A stretch of 64,000 nt of DNA from Muricoccus harenae (GTDB lineage: Bacteria; Pseudomonadota; Alphaproteobacteria; Acetobacterales; Acetobacteraceae): positions 1 to 64,000 of the forward strand of contig NZ_WWDL01000019.1 in assembly GCF_009848505.1 (NCBI RefSeq), read 5' to 3'. The position numbers and the translations under genes are program-made. The first letter of the stretch is position 1. The number at the start of each line of letters is the position of its first letter. Under the pieces are notes generated by a model. The model saw only the letters and a list, made by a program, of their open reading frames with translations. It was not told the DNA's origin and made no database searches. Below are positions 41,722-50,832 of the stretch, piece by piece.

Positions 41722-42224
41722 GCGCCGGCTTCCCCCATCGGCTCCGCCGGAGCGGCCGGCTCCTCCCCACGCAATGCCAGGACGAGATCCGCCAGCCCAA
41801 GCAGGCAGAGCCCGATGCCGGAAAGCAGCGCGGAGGCGTAGGCCCAGCCCAGTGGAAGGCCGGAAACCGGTGAGAGGTTGTCCATGTTGACCTGCACCAG
41901 CGGCCAGGCTCCCCAAAGGAAGACGAGGCAGACCAGCAAGGTCAGGGACCCGGACAGCGCCCGGCAGAGCAGCCGGCCGCCATGTGGCAGCGCCTTCACC
42001 ACGGTGCTGAAGCCGAGATGGCCACCACGCCGCAGCACCACCACGGCCCCGATGAAGGTCAGCCAGAGGAAAAGAAAGCGCGACATCTCCTCGCTGATCA
42101 TGATGCCGCTGTCGAGCAGATAGCGCATCACGACATTTCCGAAGACCATGACGACCATCGCCGCCATGGCCAGGGCCAGCATCGCTTCCACCACTGCGAA
42201 GGCGCGGTCCACCGCCTGCCTCAT
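41718..42224 (-). CDS. dctQ: TRAP transporter small permease subunit (DctQ)
   Basis: 168 residues with four membrane helices. Seen: VEAMLALAMAAMVVMVFGNV, then VMRYLLDSGIMISEEMSRFL and FLWLTFIGAVVVLRRGGHLG (the conserved segment of the DctQ family), and LLCRALSGSLTLLVCLVFLW. The gene overlaps the cyclase-family gene by four bases upstream and dctM by four bases downstream, so translation is coupled across the three genes. The Pro/Glu-rich C-terminal tail is not conserved in the family. Confidence 0.9.
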   Translation of the reverse strand: MRQAVDRAFAVVEAMLALAMAAMVVMVFGNVVMRYLLDSGIMISEEMSRFLFLWLTFIGAVVVLRRGGHLGFSTVVKALPHGGRLLCRALSGSLTLLVCLVFLWGAWPLVQVNMDNLSPVSGLPLGWAYASALLSGIGLCLLGLADLVLALRGEEPAAPAEPMGEAGA

Positions 42225-42892
42225 ACCCTCAGACCCTCGACCGCGTGCACCCGCGCCGGGGCCCCGTCCGCGCCCGGGATCTTGATGGGCGCCGCGGAGA
42301 GAAGGCAGCGCGGCTCGCGCAGCGCCGAGGTGTTCACGAGGTACTCGATCAGCGTCACGCCCGAACGGAGCAGCACGTCATGGGTCACATGCTGGTCGAA
42401 GGGCACTTCGATCTGATCCAGCAGCAGCCGGATTGGGTAATCCTGCGGAAAGTCGAAGGCAACGGCCGACGGCCTGCGGGAGGCGAGCCACTCGGCCGCG
42501 GCTCGGTTCAGCCAAGGTGCATGGCGCCAGAACTCGGCCTTGGTGCTGTCACGCTGCCGGTCCCAGCCGGAGGCAAGAAGCAGGATTTCCCCTTCCGTGC
42601 CGCCGGGATCCGCGGCAGCGAGACGGTCTGGTCCGATCTCCTCTTCTGGCGCCACACCCTCCAGCCGCAGCACCCGGCAGGCTCCGACGACGCGGTCCAG
42701 CGGCGTGGCCTCGATGGTTGGTGCATCTGCGAGGATATGGGCCTGGGCATCCACATGGGTGAAGCCGTGGCAGGTCGTGTCCAGCCGCGAGACGCGGAAC
42801 TGGTCGCCGGCCGCGATATCGCCCGTGATGGAAAGCTGGGTGCGCCAGCGGAAATGGGGCGCGACAGGCATGCTGAGATCGACGACGCGCAT
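42221..42892 (-). CDS. Cyclase/kynurenine-formamidase-family hydrolase
   Basis: About 223 residues from ATG 42892 with GAGGG upstream. Seen: MRVVDLSMPVAPHFRWRTQL at the start, CHGFTHVDAQAHILADAPTI carrying the metal-binding HxDxxxH motif of the cyclase (PF04199) family, LLLASGWDRQ, then FDFPQDYPIRLLL and THDVLLRSGVTLIEYLVN. Known: family members hydrolyse formamides, cyclic amides or lactone-like rings with a metal ion. Within a TRAP/aldonate operon a lactonase-type role, opening an imported aldonolactone, is an attractive inference but not shown. Inserted between dctP (10 bases) and dctQ (overlap). Confidence 0.8.
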   Translation of the reverse strand: MRVVDLSMPVAPHFRWRTQLSITGDIAAGDQFRVSRLDTTCHGFTHVDAQAHILADAPTIEATPLDRVVGACRVLRLEGVAPEEEIGPDRLAAADPGGTEGEILLLASGWDRQRDSTKAEFWRHAPWLNRAAAEWLASRRPSAVAFDFPQDYPIRLLLDQIEVPFDQHVTHDVLLRSGVTLIEYLVNTSALREPRCLLSAAPIKIPGADGAPARVHAVEGLRV

Positions 42893-42902
42893 CGCCCGAC
42901 CC

Positions 42903-43892
42903 TCAGCCCGCGCTGCCGGCGATCGCGTCCGGAAGGGCTGAGCCGAAGCGCTCGACATAGTCGTGCCGTACCGGCTCGGCCACCAGGGCCGCCAGGCTGT
43001 CGCGATTCGGCGCCTCCACCGTGACCATCCCGTGCTTCTTCAAGTCCGCCAGAGCCTCCGCATCTGCCTCCTCGTTCATCTGCCGTTGCTGCGGGCCAAT
43101 GGCAGCGGCGGCAGCCATCACCGCCTCGCGATGTGCGGGCGAGAGGGATTCGTAGCGCCGCTTGCTCATCGCCAGAATCCCGGCGGTGTAGGCGTGGCGG
43201 GTCAGGCTGAGATGCCTCTGCACCTCGTAGAAGCGCGCATTGCGAATCAGCGTGGTCGGGTTCTCCTGCCCGTCCACCGCGCGCGTCTCCATGGCCGTGA
43301 ACAGCTCGGTGAAGGGCATGGGCAGCGGGTTGGCGCCGAGGAGCTGGAAGGCCTTGATATGGGCGGGATTGGGGGTGGTGCGGATCTTCAGCCCACGCAG
43401 GTCGGCCGCCTCGTTCACCGGGCGGCGGGAATTCGTGATGTTGCGGAAGCCGATGTCCCAGAAGCCCAGCCCAACCAGCCCGTGCGGCTCAAGCTCGCCG
43501 ATCAGGGTCCGGCCGATCTCGCCGTCGAGCACCGCCGCGACGTGGCGGCGATCACGGAAGAGGAAGGGAAGATCGAGCGCGTTCAGCTTTGGCGCCAGAC
43601 CCGTGAAGAAGGGATTGCCGGTCAGCACGATATCCAGCGTGCCGCCGCGGGCCGCCGAGATGATCGTGGGATCGCTGCCGAGCGCACCGTTGCCAAAGAC
43701 CTGCACCGTCAGGGCGCCATTGGTGCGATCGCGCAGCTGATCGGCGAAGAGCTTCGCGGCGGCGTTCCAACTGTCCGAATCGGGATGGGGGTGGGCGAAG
43801 CGCAGACGGGTCGCCTGGGCCAGCGCCCGGCCCGCGAGGAAGGGCGCGGCGAGCGACGCGCCCAGGAGGGCGCGCCGGTGCAGGGTGAACAT
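42903..43892 (-). CDS. dctP: TRAP transporter periplasmic substrate-binding subunit (DctP)
   Basis: 329 residues. Seen: signal peptide RRALLGASLAAPFLAGRALA, then TRLRFAHPHPDSDSWNAAAK and FADQLRDRTNGALTVQVFGN, NEAADLRGLKIRTTPNPAHI with the substrate-carboxylate Arg, and VDGQENPTTLIRNARFYEV. These match DctP-type receptors. It is read directly after the IlvD/Edd dehydratase (90 bases) and before the cyclase gene, so its ligand should be the operon substrate, probably an aldonic acid. Confidence 0.92.
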   Translation of the reverse strand: MFTLHRRALLGASLAAPFLAGRALAQATRLRFAHPHPDSDSWNAAAKLFADQLRDRTNGALTVQVFGNGALGSDPTIISAARGGTLDIVLTGNPFFTGLAPKLNALDLPFLFRDRRHVAAVLDGEIGRTLIGELEPHGLVGLGFWDIGFRNITNSRRPVNEAADLRGLKIRTTPNPAHIKAFQLLGANPLPMPFTELFTAMETRAVDGQENPTTLIRNARFYEVQRHLSLTRHAYTAGILAMSKRRYESLSPAHREAVMAAAAAIGPQQRQMNEEADAEALADLKKHGMVTVEAPNRDSLAALVAEPVRHDYVERFGSALPDAIAGSAG

Positions 43893-43982
43893 GTTCCTTT
43901 TCCTTTCCTGGTCGTTTCCGTGACATGCGCCCGTTGTGGGCGCGGCGGCCTTTTCGGCCTTTGGTTAGTCTAGGCAGTTCGT

Positions 43983-45734
43983 TCAGTGGTTGTCGCGCGC
44001 AACGGGCGAGCCGCTGTTGCCGACGAGGAAGTCGAGGTCCACGCCCTTGTCCGCCTGCAGCACGTGCTGGACATACATGCGGGTATAGCCGCGCTCGGCC
44101 AGCGGGGTTGGCGGCGGCACCCATGCGGCGCGGCGGGCGGTCAGCTCGGCCTCGTCAACATGCAGGTGCAGGCTGCGCGCTGGAACGTCCAGGGCGATGG
44201 TGTCACCGTTCTGCACCAGGGCCAGGTTACCGCCGGCCATAGCCTCCGGCGCCACATGCAGCACGACGGTGCCGTAGGCGGTGCCGGACATGCGGGCGTC
44301 GGAGATCCGGATCATGTCGCGCACGCCCTGGCGCAGAAGCTTGGGTGGCAGGGGCATGTTTCCCACCTCCGCCATGCCGGGATAGCCCTTCGGGCCACAA
44401 TACTTCAGCACCATGATGCAGGTCTCGTCGATGTCGAGATCCTCGTCATTGATGCGGGCGTGCAGGTCCTCGATGCTCTCGAACACCACGGCGCGGCCGG
44501 TATGCTGCAGCAGGTGCGGCGAAGCGGCGGAGGGCTTGATCACCGCGCCGTCGGGGCAAAGGTTGCCGCGCAGGATCGCGATGCCAGCCTGCGGCTTGAA
44601 CGGGGCTTCGTAGGAATGGATGACGTCGCGGTTCCAGCACTGGGCGTCGGCCACGTTCTCGGCGAGCGTCCGGCCGTTGGCGGTGATGACGTCGCGGTGG
44701 AGGAGGTTCCGCTCCACCAGGTCCCGCAGCACCACGGGCAGGCCCCCGGCGTAGTAGAAATCTTCCATGAGATGCTCGCCGGAGGGGCGGAGATTCACAA
44801 GGCAGTTCACCTCGCTCGCCAGTCGGTCGAAATCCTCCAGCTCGAGCGGGACGCCGAGCCGCCCGGCGATGGCCAGCAGGTGCACCACGGCGTTGGTGGA
44901 ACCGCCGATGGCGGCCAGCGTGCGGATCGCGTTCTCGAAGGCCTGGCGGGTCAGCAGCCCCGAGAGGCGCAGGTCCTCGCGCACCATCTCCACGATGCGG
45001 CGGCCGGCGAGGCGGGCCAGCTCATTGCGGCGGGCATCGGGAGCGGGGATCGCGGCATTGCCGGGCAGGCCGACGCCCAGCGCCTCGACCATCGAAGCCA
45101 TGGTGGAGGCGGTGCCCATGGTCATGCAGCTGCCGGCGGAGCGCGACATGGCGCCCTCGGCCTCGTGGAACTCGCGCAGCGTGATCTCGCCGGCGCGGAG
45201 CTGCTCGCTCATGGAGATGGTGTTGGTGCCGGAGCCGATCTTCTGCCCGCGGTAATGGCCGCTCAGCATCGGCCCGCCCGAAACCCCGATGGTGGGCAGA
45301 TCGACGCTCGCCGCACCCATCAGCAGGGCGGGTGTGGTCTTGTCGCAGCCCATCAGCAGCACCACGCCGTCCAGCGGGTTGGCGCGCAGCGCCTCCTCGA
45401 CATCCATGGAGGCGAGATTGCGGTAGAGCATGGCCGTCGGGCGCATCTGCGTCTCGCCCAGGCTCAGCACGGGGAATTCCAAGGGGTAGCCGCCGGCCTC
45501 AAGAATGCCGTAGCGCACATGCTCTGCGATGGTGCGGAAATGGCCGTTGCAAGGCGTCAGCTCGGACCAGGTATTGCAGATGCCGATGACCGGGCGGCCA
45601 TCAAACTGGTCGTTCGGCAGGCCGCGGTTGCGCAGCCAGGATCGGTAGTAGAAGCCCATCTTGTCCTGGCGGGCGAACCAGGCGCGGGAGCGCAGCTCGC
45701 CGGGCTTGCGGTAGTCGTTCGCGTCGTCGGTCAA
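43983..45734 (-). CDS. IlvD/Edd-family sugar-acid dehydratase (L-arabonate dehydratase-like)
   Basis: 583 residues. Seen: GICNTWSELTPCNGHFRTIA with Cys62, VVLLMGCDKTTPALLMGAAS with Cys130 and SRSAGSCMTMGTASTMASM with Cys203, the three ligands of the iron-sulfur cluster; GYPGMAEVGNMPLPPKLL and ISDARMSGTAYGTVVLHVAP near the C-terminus hold the metal and catalytic Ser region. The NTWSELTPCN form points to the pentonate/hexonate dehydratase branch (arabonate, xylonate) rather than to branched-chain amino-acid IlvD. It would turn L-arabonate into 2-keto-3-deoxyarabonate, the substrate of the last gene in the operon. First intact gene of the operon; remnants of other genes lie just upstream. Confidence 0.88.
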   Translation of the reverse strand: MTDDANDYRKPGELRSRAWFARQDKMGFYYRSWLRNRGLPNDQFDGRPVIGICNTWSELTPCNGHFRTIAEHVRYGILEAGGYPLEFPVLSLGETQMRPTAMLYRNLASMDVEEALRANPLDGVVLLMGCDKTTPALLMGAASVDLPTIGVSGGPMLSGHYRGQKIGSGTNTISMSEQLRAGEITLREFHEAEGAMSRSAGSCMTMGTASTMASMVEALGVGLPGNAAIPAPDARRNELARLAGRRIVEMVREDLRLSGLLTRQAFENAIRTLAAIGGSTNAVVHLLAIAGRLGVPLELEDFDRLASEVNCLVNLRPSGEHLMEDFYYAGGLPVVLRDLVERNLLHRDVITANGRTLAENVADAQCWNRDVIHSYEAPFKPQAGIAILRGNLCPDGAVIKPSAASPHLLQHTGRAVVFESIEDLHARINDEDLDIDETCIMVLKYCGPKGYPGMAEVGNMPLPPKLLRQGVRDMIRISDARMSGTAYGTVVLHVAPEAMAGGNLALVQNGDTIALDVPARSLHLHVDEAELTARRAAWVPPPTPLAERGYTRMYVQHVLQADKGVDLDFLVGNSGSPVARDNH

Positions 45735-45774
45735 GTCGTCGGTCCTCTTTGCGGGGCGGGTTGCGCTGCTCCGA

Positions 45775-45894
45775 TTCCAGCATCAGGGCGGAACGATCGG
45801 GATCGCCGTCAGCCGCGATCAGATCGCGGTGGAGATCCGCATGGAGGTTGCGCGCCATGGGCGCGCCCATCAAGCCGAGAAAGGCGATCTTCAT
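45775..45894 (-). pseudogene. 3-hydroxyisobutyrate-dehydrogenase-like gene, N-terminal fragment
   Basis: The minus strand from 45894 encodes MKIAFLGLMGAPMARNLHAD, the start of a 6-phosphogluconate/3-hydroxyisobutyrate dehydrogenase fold, but the nucleotide-binding GLGxMG is shortened to GLMG. Similarity ends after about 35 residues, where the dehydratase gene takes over. It overlaps the end of the tctA remnant by ATGA, so the two once formed an operon. Confidence 0.65.
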
Positions 45895-46500
45895 GTACTG
45901 GACTCCGCCTGGGCCGCCTTCATGGTCTTGCTGGTCCGGCGCCAGCCGATGACCGCCGAGGCCAAGGGCCAGAGCAGGAAGAGGGGGGCGATGGTGGAGA
46001 GCGTTCCGACCAGCGCGTTGGACCAGAGCACATCAAGCGCCGCCGGACATCCGCATGGACTGGCGGAAGGCGTCCTCGGCCTTGTCGCCGATAACCATGG
46101 CAAGGACGAGCGGCGCGAGCGGGTAGTCCAGCTTGTTCATCGCGTAGCCCACGGCGCCGAACACCAGCGCCAGCCAGAGATCGAAGGGCGAGCTGGCGAC
46201 GGTATAGGCCCCGACGAGGCAGACGGTGACGATGATGGGCCCGATGATAGAGAAGGAGACCGAGAGCATCGCCGCGAAGAGCGGAACCGCCGCCAGCGCC
46301 AGGATGACGCCGATGACGTTGCCCAGATACATGGATGCGATCACGCCCCAGACGAAGTCGCGCTGCTCGATGAACAGCATGGGGCCGGGATCGAGGCCCC
46401 AGATCATCAGCCCGCCCAGCATCACCGCCGAGGTGGCGGAACCGGGAATGCCGAGGGCGAGCATGGGCAGCATGGCGGAGGTGCCGGCGGAGTGGTCGGC
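45891..46500 (-). pseudogene. tctA permease C-terminal fragment, frameshifted
   Basis: Two minus-strand frames together give the C-terminal third of a tripartite tricarboxylate transporter permease. The first has MLALGIPGSATSAVMLGGLM, SMYLGNVIGVILALAAVPLF and NKLDYPLAPLVLAMVIGDKA, ending SMRMSGG; after a shift near 46040 the second continues LDVLWSNALVGTLSTIAPLF and stops at 45891. About 300 N-terminal residues are missing and no tctB is near. It is the only TctA-type sequence in a window holding four Bug receptors. Confidence 0.8.
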
Positions 46501-46846
46501 CGTCTCGGCGGAACCTGCTCTGCACTGGCGTCACCCGCGGCAAGTGCCCCGTCGTGCTGGCGGGGTAGGAGCGCGCACTCGCCACCGCCGTGACGAACAG
46601 GAACGCGTGGCGCAGATCGCCTAAGCGACGCGAGTGGATGGTGATTGCTGCGACCTGCCGCCATTGGTGCACATTGGCGCGGAACGAAGTTGGCCGGGTG
46701 CCGACCGGCTTGCAGCGGTAGGGCGCAAGCATGCCGGCACACCGATCGCGCCATCATGGGCTTTGCAACGGGATGCTGTCTCGCTAGTGCTGCGGGTGGC
46801 TCCCCTCATTCCGGGCGAGAAGGGCCGCAAAGGGTGGAATATCGCC
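46501..46846. other. Gap between tctA remnant and DMT gene
   Basis: No credible gene on either strand; this is where the missing part of tctA was lost. The sequence shows no recognisable IS end. Confidence 0.4.
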
Positions 46847-47743
46847 GTGTCCGCATTCCCGCGCCTGGGCGCCATGCCCAAGGGCGCCACCGGCGGCGTC
46901 GCCATGATGCTGCTTGGCGTGCTGCTCTTTGCCGTCAATGACACGCTCGGCAAGTGGCTGGTGGGTGCCTACGCGGTCGGGCAGCTGGTGCTGGTGCGCA
47001 GCATCGCCGGGCTCTGCGCCATGGCGCCCTTTATTCGCAGGGCCGGCCCCTACGCCTTTCTTCAGGCGCCACGCCCGGGATTGCAGCTGCTCCGCGTGGT
47101 CTTCTCCACGCTGGAGACCTCGCTCTTCTTCTGGGCCCTAACCGAGCTGCCCCTGGCAGAGGTCATAACCTATTACATGGCGGGCCCGATCTACGTGACC
47201 GCCCTTTCTCCCTTCCTGCTGGGCGAGCGGGTGGGCTGGCGCCGCTGGACGGCCGTGGCGGTGGGCTTCGGCGGCGTGGTGCTGGCTCTGCATCCCTCGC
47301 CCGATTCCCTTTCCTTCGGCGCGGTTTGCGCTCTGGCGGGAAGCTTCAGCTATGCCCTCTTCCTGATCGCCACCCGCAAGCTGGCGGGCACGCCCGGGAC
47401 GGTGCTGATGACGGCGCAGCTCCTGGCTGCCCTCCTCTTCGGCGGTGCGCTGGTGCTGACCCAAGGCTGGACGCCGCCCGGGGCCCTGGACCTCGTCCTG
47501 ATGCTCTTTCTCGGCATCGGCTCGCTTGGCGGCAATCTCTGCGTGAACCAGTCGCTGCGGATCGCGCCGGCTTCCGTGGTCGTGCCGTATCAGTACACGC
47601 TGATCCTCTGGGGCATGCTCTTCGGCTACCTCTTCTTCGGCGAGGTGATCGGGCCACTGACCATGACCGGTGCCGTCATCATCATCGGCGCGGGTCTCTT
47701 CATCTTCCTGCGTGAGCAGCACTTGCGCAGCGAGGCACGCTGA
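46847..47743 (+). CDS. DMT-superfamily (EamA) permease
   Basis: About 298 residues, ten predicted membrane helices in two EamA repeats. Seen: VAMMLLGVLLFAVNDTLGKW (TM1), VLVRSIAGLCAMAPFIRRAG, FFWALTELPLAEVITYYMAG and PFLLGERVGWRRWTAVAVGF at the end of repeat 1; then FSYALFLIATRKLAGTPGTV opening repeat 2 and VVVPYQYTLILWGMLFGYLF, FFGEVIGPLTMTGAVIIIGA at its end. A metabolite exporter or importer of unknown substrate. The start is uncertain: GTG 46847 and ATG 46874 are both possible. Alone on the plus strand. Confidence 0.82.
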   Translation: MSAFPRLGAMPKGATGGVAMMLLGVLLFAVNDTLGKWLVGAYAVGQLVLVRSIAGLCAMAPFIRRAGPYAFLQAPRPGLQLLRVVFSTLETSLFFWALTELPLAEVITYYMAGPIYVTALSPFLLGERVGWRRWTAVAVGFGGVVLALHPSPDSLSFGAVCALAGSFSYALFLIATRKLAGTPGTVLMTAQLLAALLFGGALVLTQGWTPPGALDLVLMLFLGIGSLGGNLCVNQSLRIAPASVVVPYQYTLILWGMLFGYLFFGEVIGPLTMTGAVIIIGAGLFIFLREQHLRSEAR

Positions 47744-48229
47744 CCCGCCATCGGGCCAGGTATCGGTCGCGGACGGAGGTGGTTGTTGCGAAGGCTGCTG
47801 GAGAGCATCGGCCAGCCCGCTCCCGTCGAACCTGCCCCTGGCTGCGAGCTCGGCTCCAACAGCGTGATCGGGAACAACTTCCACGCCAAGTTTGAATGCG
47901 CCACACCTTTGAGCGGGACGCTGAAGGACGAGGCCTTCTCGCGCAGAGCACCTAGACGGGCGTGTGGGTGGCCGCGACGTGATGTATCACGCCTCACCAC
48001 TGCCGAGGTGGTTGCGCGACCTCCCGGTTGCGGCGCAGCACAGGCAGATCCAGCAACGCCACTACGCCGGCATGGGGAAGCTGCTGCTGAGCGACCCGGT
48101 GACCTGTTTGAAGGTCATCGGGGGCTGACGGGCTCCGGCCGCGTCCCGGCCCGAATCATTGGTTGTCACGGCCTGGGCGGCGGTGGAACACTTCCGGCGA
48201 AGATGCATCAAGCATCGCAGGAGGAAGCA
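47744..48229. other. Gap upstream of the fourth Bug gene with a palindrome
   Basis: CGTGAT-GT-ATCACG at 47978-47991 is a perfect 14-base palindrome, a plausible operator 240 bases before the Bug gene. A small frame at 47982-48128 (48 residues, MYHASPLPRWLRDLP at its start) overlaps it but has no recognised relatives. Nothing else was seen. Confidence 0.4.
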
Positions 48230-49216
48230 ATGGTCCAGGTGAGGCGTCGTGCGTTTCTGCAGCTATCCACTTCCTTGGGCCTGGCGGCGCCGGCCCTGGC
48301 GAATGCGCGGGACGCATGGCCGAACCAGCCGGTCCGCTTCATCTGCCCCTTCGCGGCCGGCGGGCCGACGGATGTGGCGGCGCGGCTGGTGGCGGATGGA
48401 TTGTCCAACACCCTGTCGCAGCGCTTCGTCGTCGAGAACCGCACTGGCTCCGGCGTGGTCGTCGGGACCGAGGCCGTCGCGAAATCCGCGAAGGATGGCT
48501 ACACCTTCCTCTACAGCACCGTGGCGCATTCGGTGCTGCGGCCGCTCTTCAGCAATCTGAGCTTTGATCCGGTCGGCGATTTCCAGCCTGTCGCCCTGGT
48601 CGGCGTCATCCCGATGCTGCTGATGGTGAACAACAACGTCCCGGCCAAGTCCCTCAAGGAGCTGATGGAGCTGTTCCGCGCCTCCCCGGGCAAGTACGAC
48701 TACGGCAGTTCCGGCGCCGGCGGGGCGGTTCACCTGGCCACCGAGCTATTCCTGCACCAGGCGGGCGGCCTCAAGGTCAACCACATCCCCTATCGCGGCT
48801 CGGCGCCGGCCATACCGGACCTGCTGAACGGCAATCTGACGATGTTCCTCAACGTCGCTTCTGATGGCGTGGCCAGCGTGCAGCGCGGCACGACCAGGGG
48901 GCTGGCCATCAGCTCGGCCCGCCGGATGCCGCAGCTGCCGGATGTCCCCACCTTTGGCGAGGCGGGGCTACCGGGATACGAGGCCTATACCTGGCACATG
49001 CTCTTCGCCCCCGCCGGCACGCCCCCGGAAATCGTGCGGATGCTGAATGAGAGCGTGAACAAGGTGATGCGGGAGGATCGCGTCCGGCAGCGCTTCAGCG
49101 AGATGACGATCGAGACGCGGTCCGACACGACGCCGGAAACCGCCGCGCGATGGCTTCAGTCGGAAATGGTGAAGTGGGAGCCGCTGGTGAAGGCGGCCGG
49201 CATCACGCCGAGCTAG
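48230..49216 (+). CDS. Bug/TctC-type periplasmic solute receptor (4)
   Basis: 328 residues from ATG 48230 with AGGAGG at 48219-48224. Seen: VRRRAFLQLSTSLGLAAPAL signal with a twin-arginine flavour, ending ANARD; then WPNQPVRFICPFAAGGPTDV, ENRTGSGVVVGTEAVAKSAK, SFDPVGDFQPVALVGVIP, NHIPYRGSAPAIPDLLNGNL and LPGYEAYTWHMLFAPAGTPP. All receptor motifs are intact. The nearest permease sequence is the broken tctA fragment 1.7 kb away on the other strand, so it has no working partner in the window. Confidence 0.9.
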   Translation: MVQVRRRAFLQLSTSLGLAAPALANARDAWPNQPVRFICPFAAGGPTDVAARLVADGLSNTLSQRFVVENRTGSGVVVGTEAVAKSAKDGYTFLYSTVAHSVLRPLFSNLSFDPVGDFQPVALVGVIPMLLMVNNNVPAKSLKELMELFRASPGKYDYGSSGAGGAVHLATELFLHQAGGLKVNHIPYRGSAPAIPDLLNGNLTMFLNVASDGVASVQRGTTRGLAISSARRMPQLPDVPTFGEAGLPGYEAYTWHMLFAPAGTPPEIVRMLNESVNKVMREDRVRQRFSEMTIETRSDTTPETAARWLQSEMVKWEPLVKAAGITPS

Positions 49217-49319
49217 GGCGGATCGCTGCAGGGCGTGGATCCGCTCTGCAAATGTCGATCTGGAGCATTCGCCGTGAGCGCCAGTGAACGGAGAATGCTC
49301 CAGCGGCCTTGGGCTGGGG

Positions 49320-49784
49320 CTATTTCCCCAGCCCTATCCGCGCCGCCGTTGCCAGCTTGTCCGCCCGTTCGTTCATGACGTCACCGGCATGGCCGCGCAC
49401 CCAGCGCCATTCTACCTGATGCGGCTTGGCGGCAGCCAGAAGACGCTGCCACAGCTCGTAATTCGCCACCGGATCCTTGGCCGCGTTGCGCCAGTTGTTG
49501 CGCACCCATCCGTGGACCCAGCGCGTCACGCCGTTGCGGACATACTCGCTGTCCGTATGCAGCACCACGCGGCAGGGCTTTCTCAGCGCTTCGAGCGCCG
49601 AGGCGGCGGCGGTCAGCTCCATGCGGTTGTTGGTGGTGGCGGGATCGTAGCCCGACAGCTCCTTCTCATGGCCGCCGAAGCGCAGGATGGCGGACCAGCC
49701 GCCGGGGCCGGGATTGGGCTTGCAGCCACCGTCGGTCCAGATCTCGACCAGTCCCTCGGCCGCGGCGCCGTCCTCAGATGCCAT
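49320..49784 (-). CDS. rnhA: Ribonuclease HI
   Basis: 154 residues. Seen: [20 protein letters not shown] (first catalytic Asp), [16 protein letters not shown] (Glu), [19 protein letters not shown] (Asp) and [18 protein letters not shown] with the loop His and last Asp. This is the complete DEDD active site, and the basic handle region ([12 protein letters not shown]) is present. Removes RNA from RNA:DNA hybrids during replication. It overlaps the end of thrB by 11 bases and is the last gene of ispH-thrB-rnhA, an order found in many alphaproteobacteria. Confidence 0.95.
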   Translation of the reverse strand: MASEDGAAAEGLVEIWTDGGCKPNPGPGGWSAILRFGGHEKELSGYDPATTNNRMELTAAASALEALRKPCRVVLHTDSEYVRNGVTRWVHGWVRNNWRNAAKDPVANYELWQRLLAAAKPHQVEWRWVRGHAGDVMNERADKLATAARIGLGK

Positions 49785-50748
49785 AGGCGGAAATCCCTTC
49801 GGCGGCGGCGTGGAAGCGCAGGCGGCGCAGATATTCGAGGGGATCCTTGCGGGTCACGAGGGCTCCGGGCGGGGTGTTGGTCCAGTCGTAGAGGCGCGTC
49901 AGCAGGAAGCGCAGCGCGGCGCCGCGGCAGAGCACGGGCAGCGCGGCCAGCTCGGCCCCGGACAGGGGGCGGGCGGCGTTGTACCCGGCCAGGAGGGCGC
50001 GGGCCTTGGTGACGTTGAAGGACAGGTCCTGCTCGAAGCACCAGGCGTTGAGGCAGATGGCCACGTCATAGGCCAGCGTGTCGGTGCAGGCGAAGTAGAA
50101 GTCGATCAGGCCCGAAACCCGCGGCTTCCGGTCCTCGCCGTCAAGGAAGAAGACGTTGTCGGGGAAGAGGTCGGCATGGATCTGGCCGCGCGGCAGATCG
50201 CGTGGCCAGTCCCGCAGGATGTCGCCGAGATGCCCATCCAGCTCGGCGCAGAGCCCGGCCTGCACCGTGTCCCCGTTCGGGCGGCAGCGCTCCAGCAGGG
50301 GGGACCAGCCATCGGGGCCGAGGGCGTTGGGGCGCTCGGCCGTGAAGCCCTGGCCCGCGGCGTGGAGAGAGGCGAGGGCGGCGCCCAGTGGGCCGCAATG
50401 CGCGACCGAGGGGCGACGCGGCCAGACGCCGGGCAGGAAGGTGCAGATGGCGGCGGGGCGGCCGGCGAGTTCCCGCAACGCCTCCCCGTCGCGCCCCGCC
50501 ACGGGCTCGGGGCAGGCCAGGCCATGCGCCGCCAGGTGCCGCATCAGCCCGAGGAACCAGGGCAGCTCGGCCGGGTCCACGCGCTTCTCGTAGAGGGTCA
50601 GGATGAAGTCGCCGCCGGTGGTCTTCAGGGCGTAGTTGCTGTTCTCCACCCCCTCCGCGATGCCGCGGAAGGCGAGAAGCTCGCCCAGCTCGTAGCCGGA
50701 CAGGAAGGCGCGCAGCGCCTCGTCGGACACCTCGGTATAGACGGCCAT
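49774..50748 (-). CDS. thrB: Homoserine kinase, ThrB type II (APH-like fold)
   Basis: 324 residues from ATG 50748. Seen: [20 protein letters not shown] at the start; [60 protein letters not shown], holding the catalytic Asp of the aminoglycoside-phosphotransferase fold; and [20 protein letters not shown] with the metal-binding Asp. It phosphorylates homoserine on the way to threonine. Read between ispH (84 bases upstream) and rnhA (overlap). Confidence 0.93.
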   Translation of the reverse strand: MAVYTEVSDEALRAFLSGYELGELLAFRGIAEGVENSNYALKTTGGDFILTLYEKRVDPAELPWFLGLMRHLAAHGLACPEPVAGRDGEALRELAGRPAAICTFLPGVWPRRPSVAHCGPLGAALASLHAAGQGFTAERPNALGPDGWSPLLERCRPNGDTVQAGLCAELDGHLGDILRDWPRDLPRGQIHADLFPDNVFFLDGEDRKPRVSGLIDFYFACTDTLAYDVAICLNAWCFEQDLSFNVTKARALLAGYNAARPLSGAELAALPVLCRGAALRFLLTRLYDWTNTPPGALVTRKDPLEYLRRLRFHAAAEGISAYGI

Positions 50749-50832
50749 GGAACCCCCCCTCCGAAACCCCGGGGGCGGGGGTCCATGCATCAGCCGGGGC
50801 GGAACGGCAAGCGCCGGGCCCTTCCCTGGGGT

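Noticed and set aside
43986-46094. Long plus-strand open frame (702 codons) opposite the IlvD/Edd dehydratase
   Set aside because: It is the antisense shadow of a well-recognised dehydratase in GC-rich DNA; its His/Gly/Ala-rich translation resembles no protein.
47982-48128. 48-residue plus-strand frame upstream of the fourth Bug gene
   Set aside because: Too short, overlaps a palindrome, no ribosome binding site of note.
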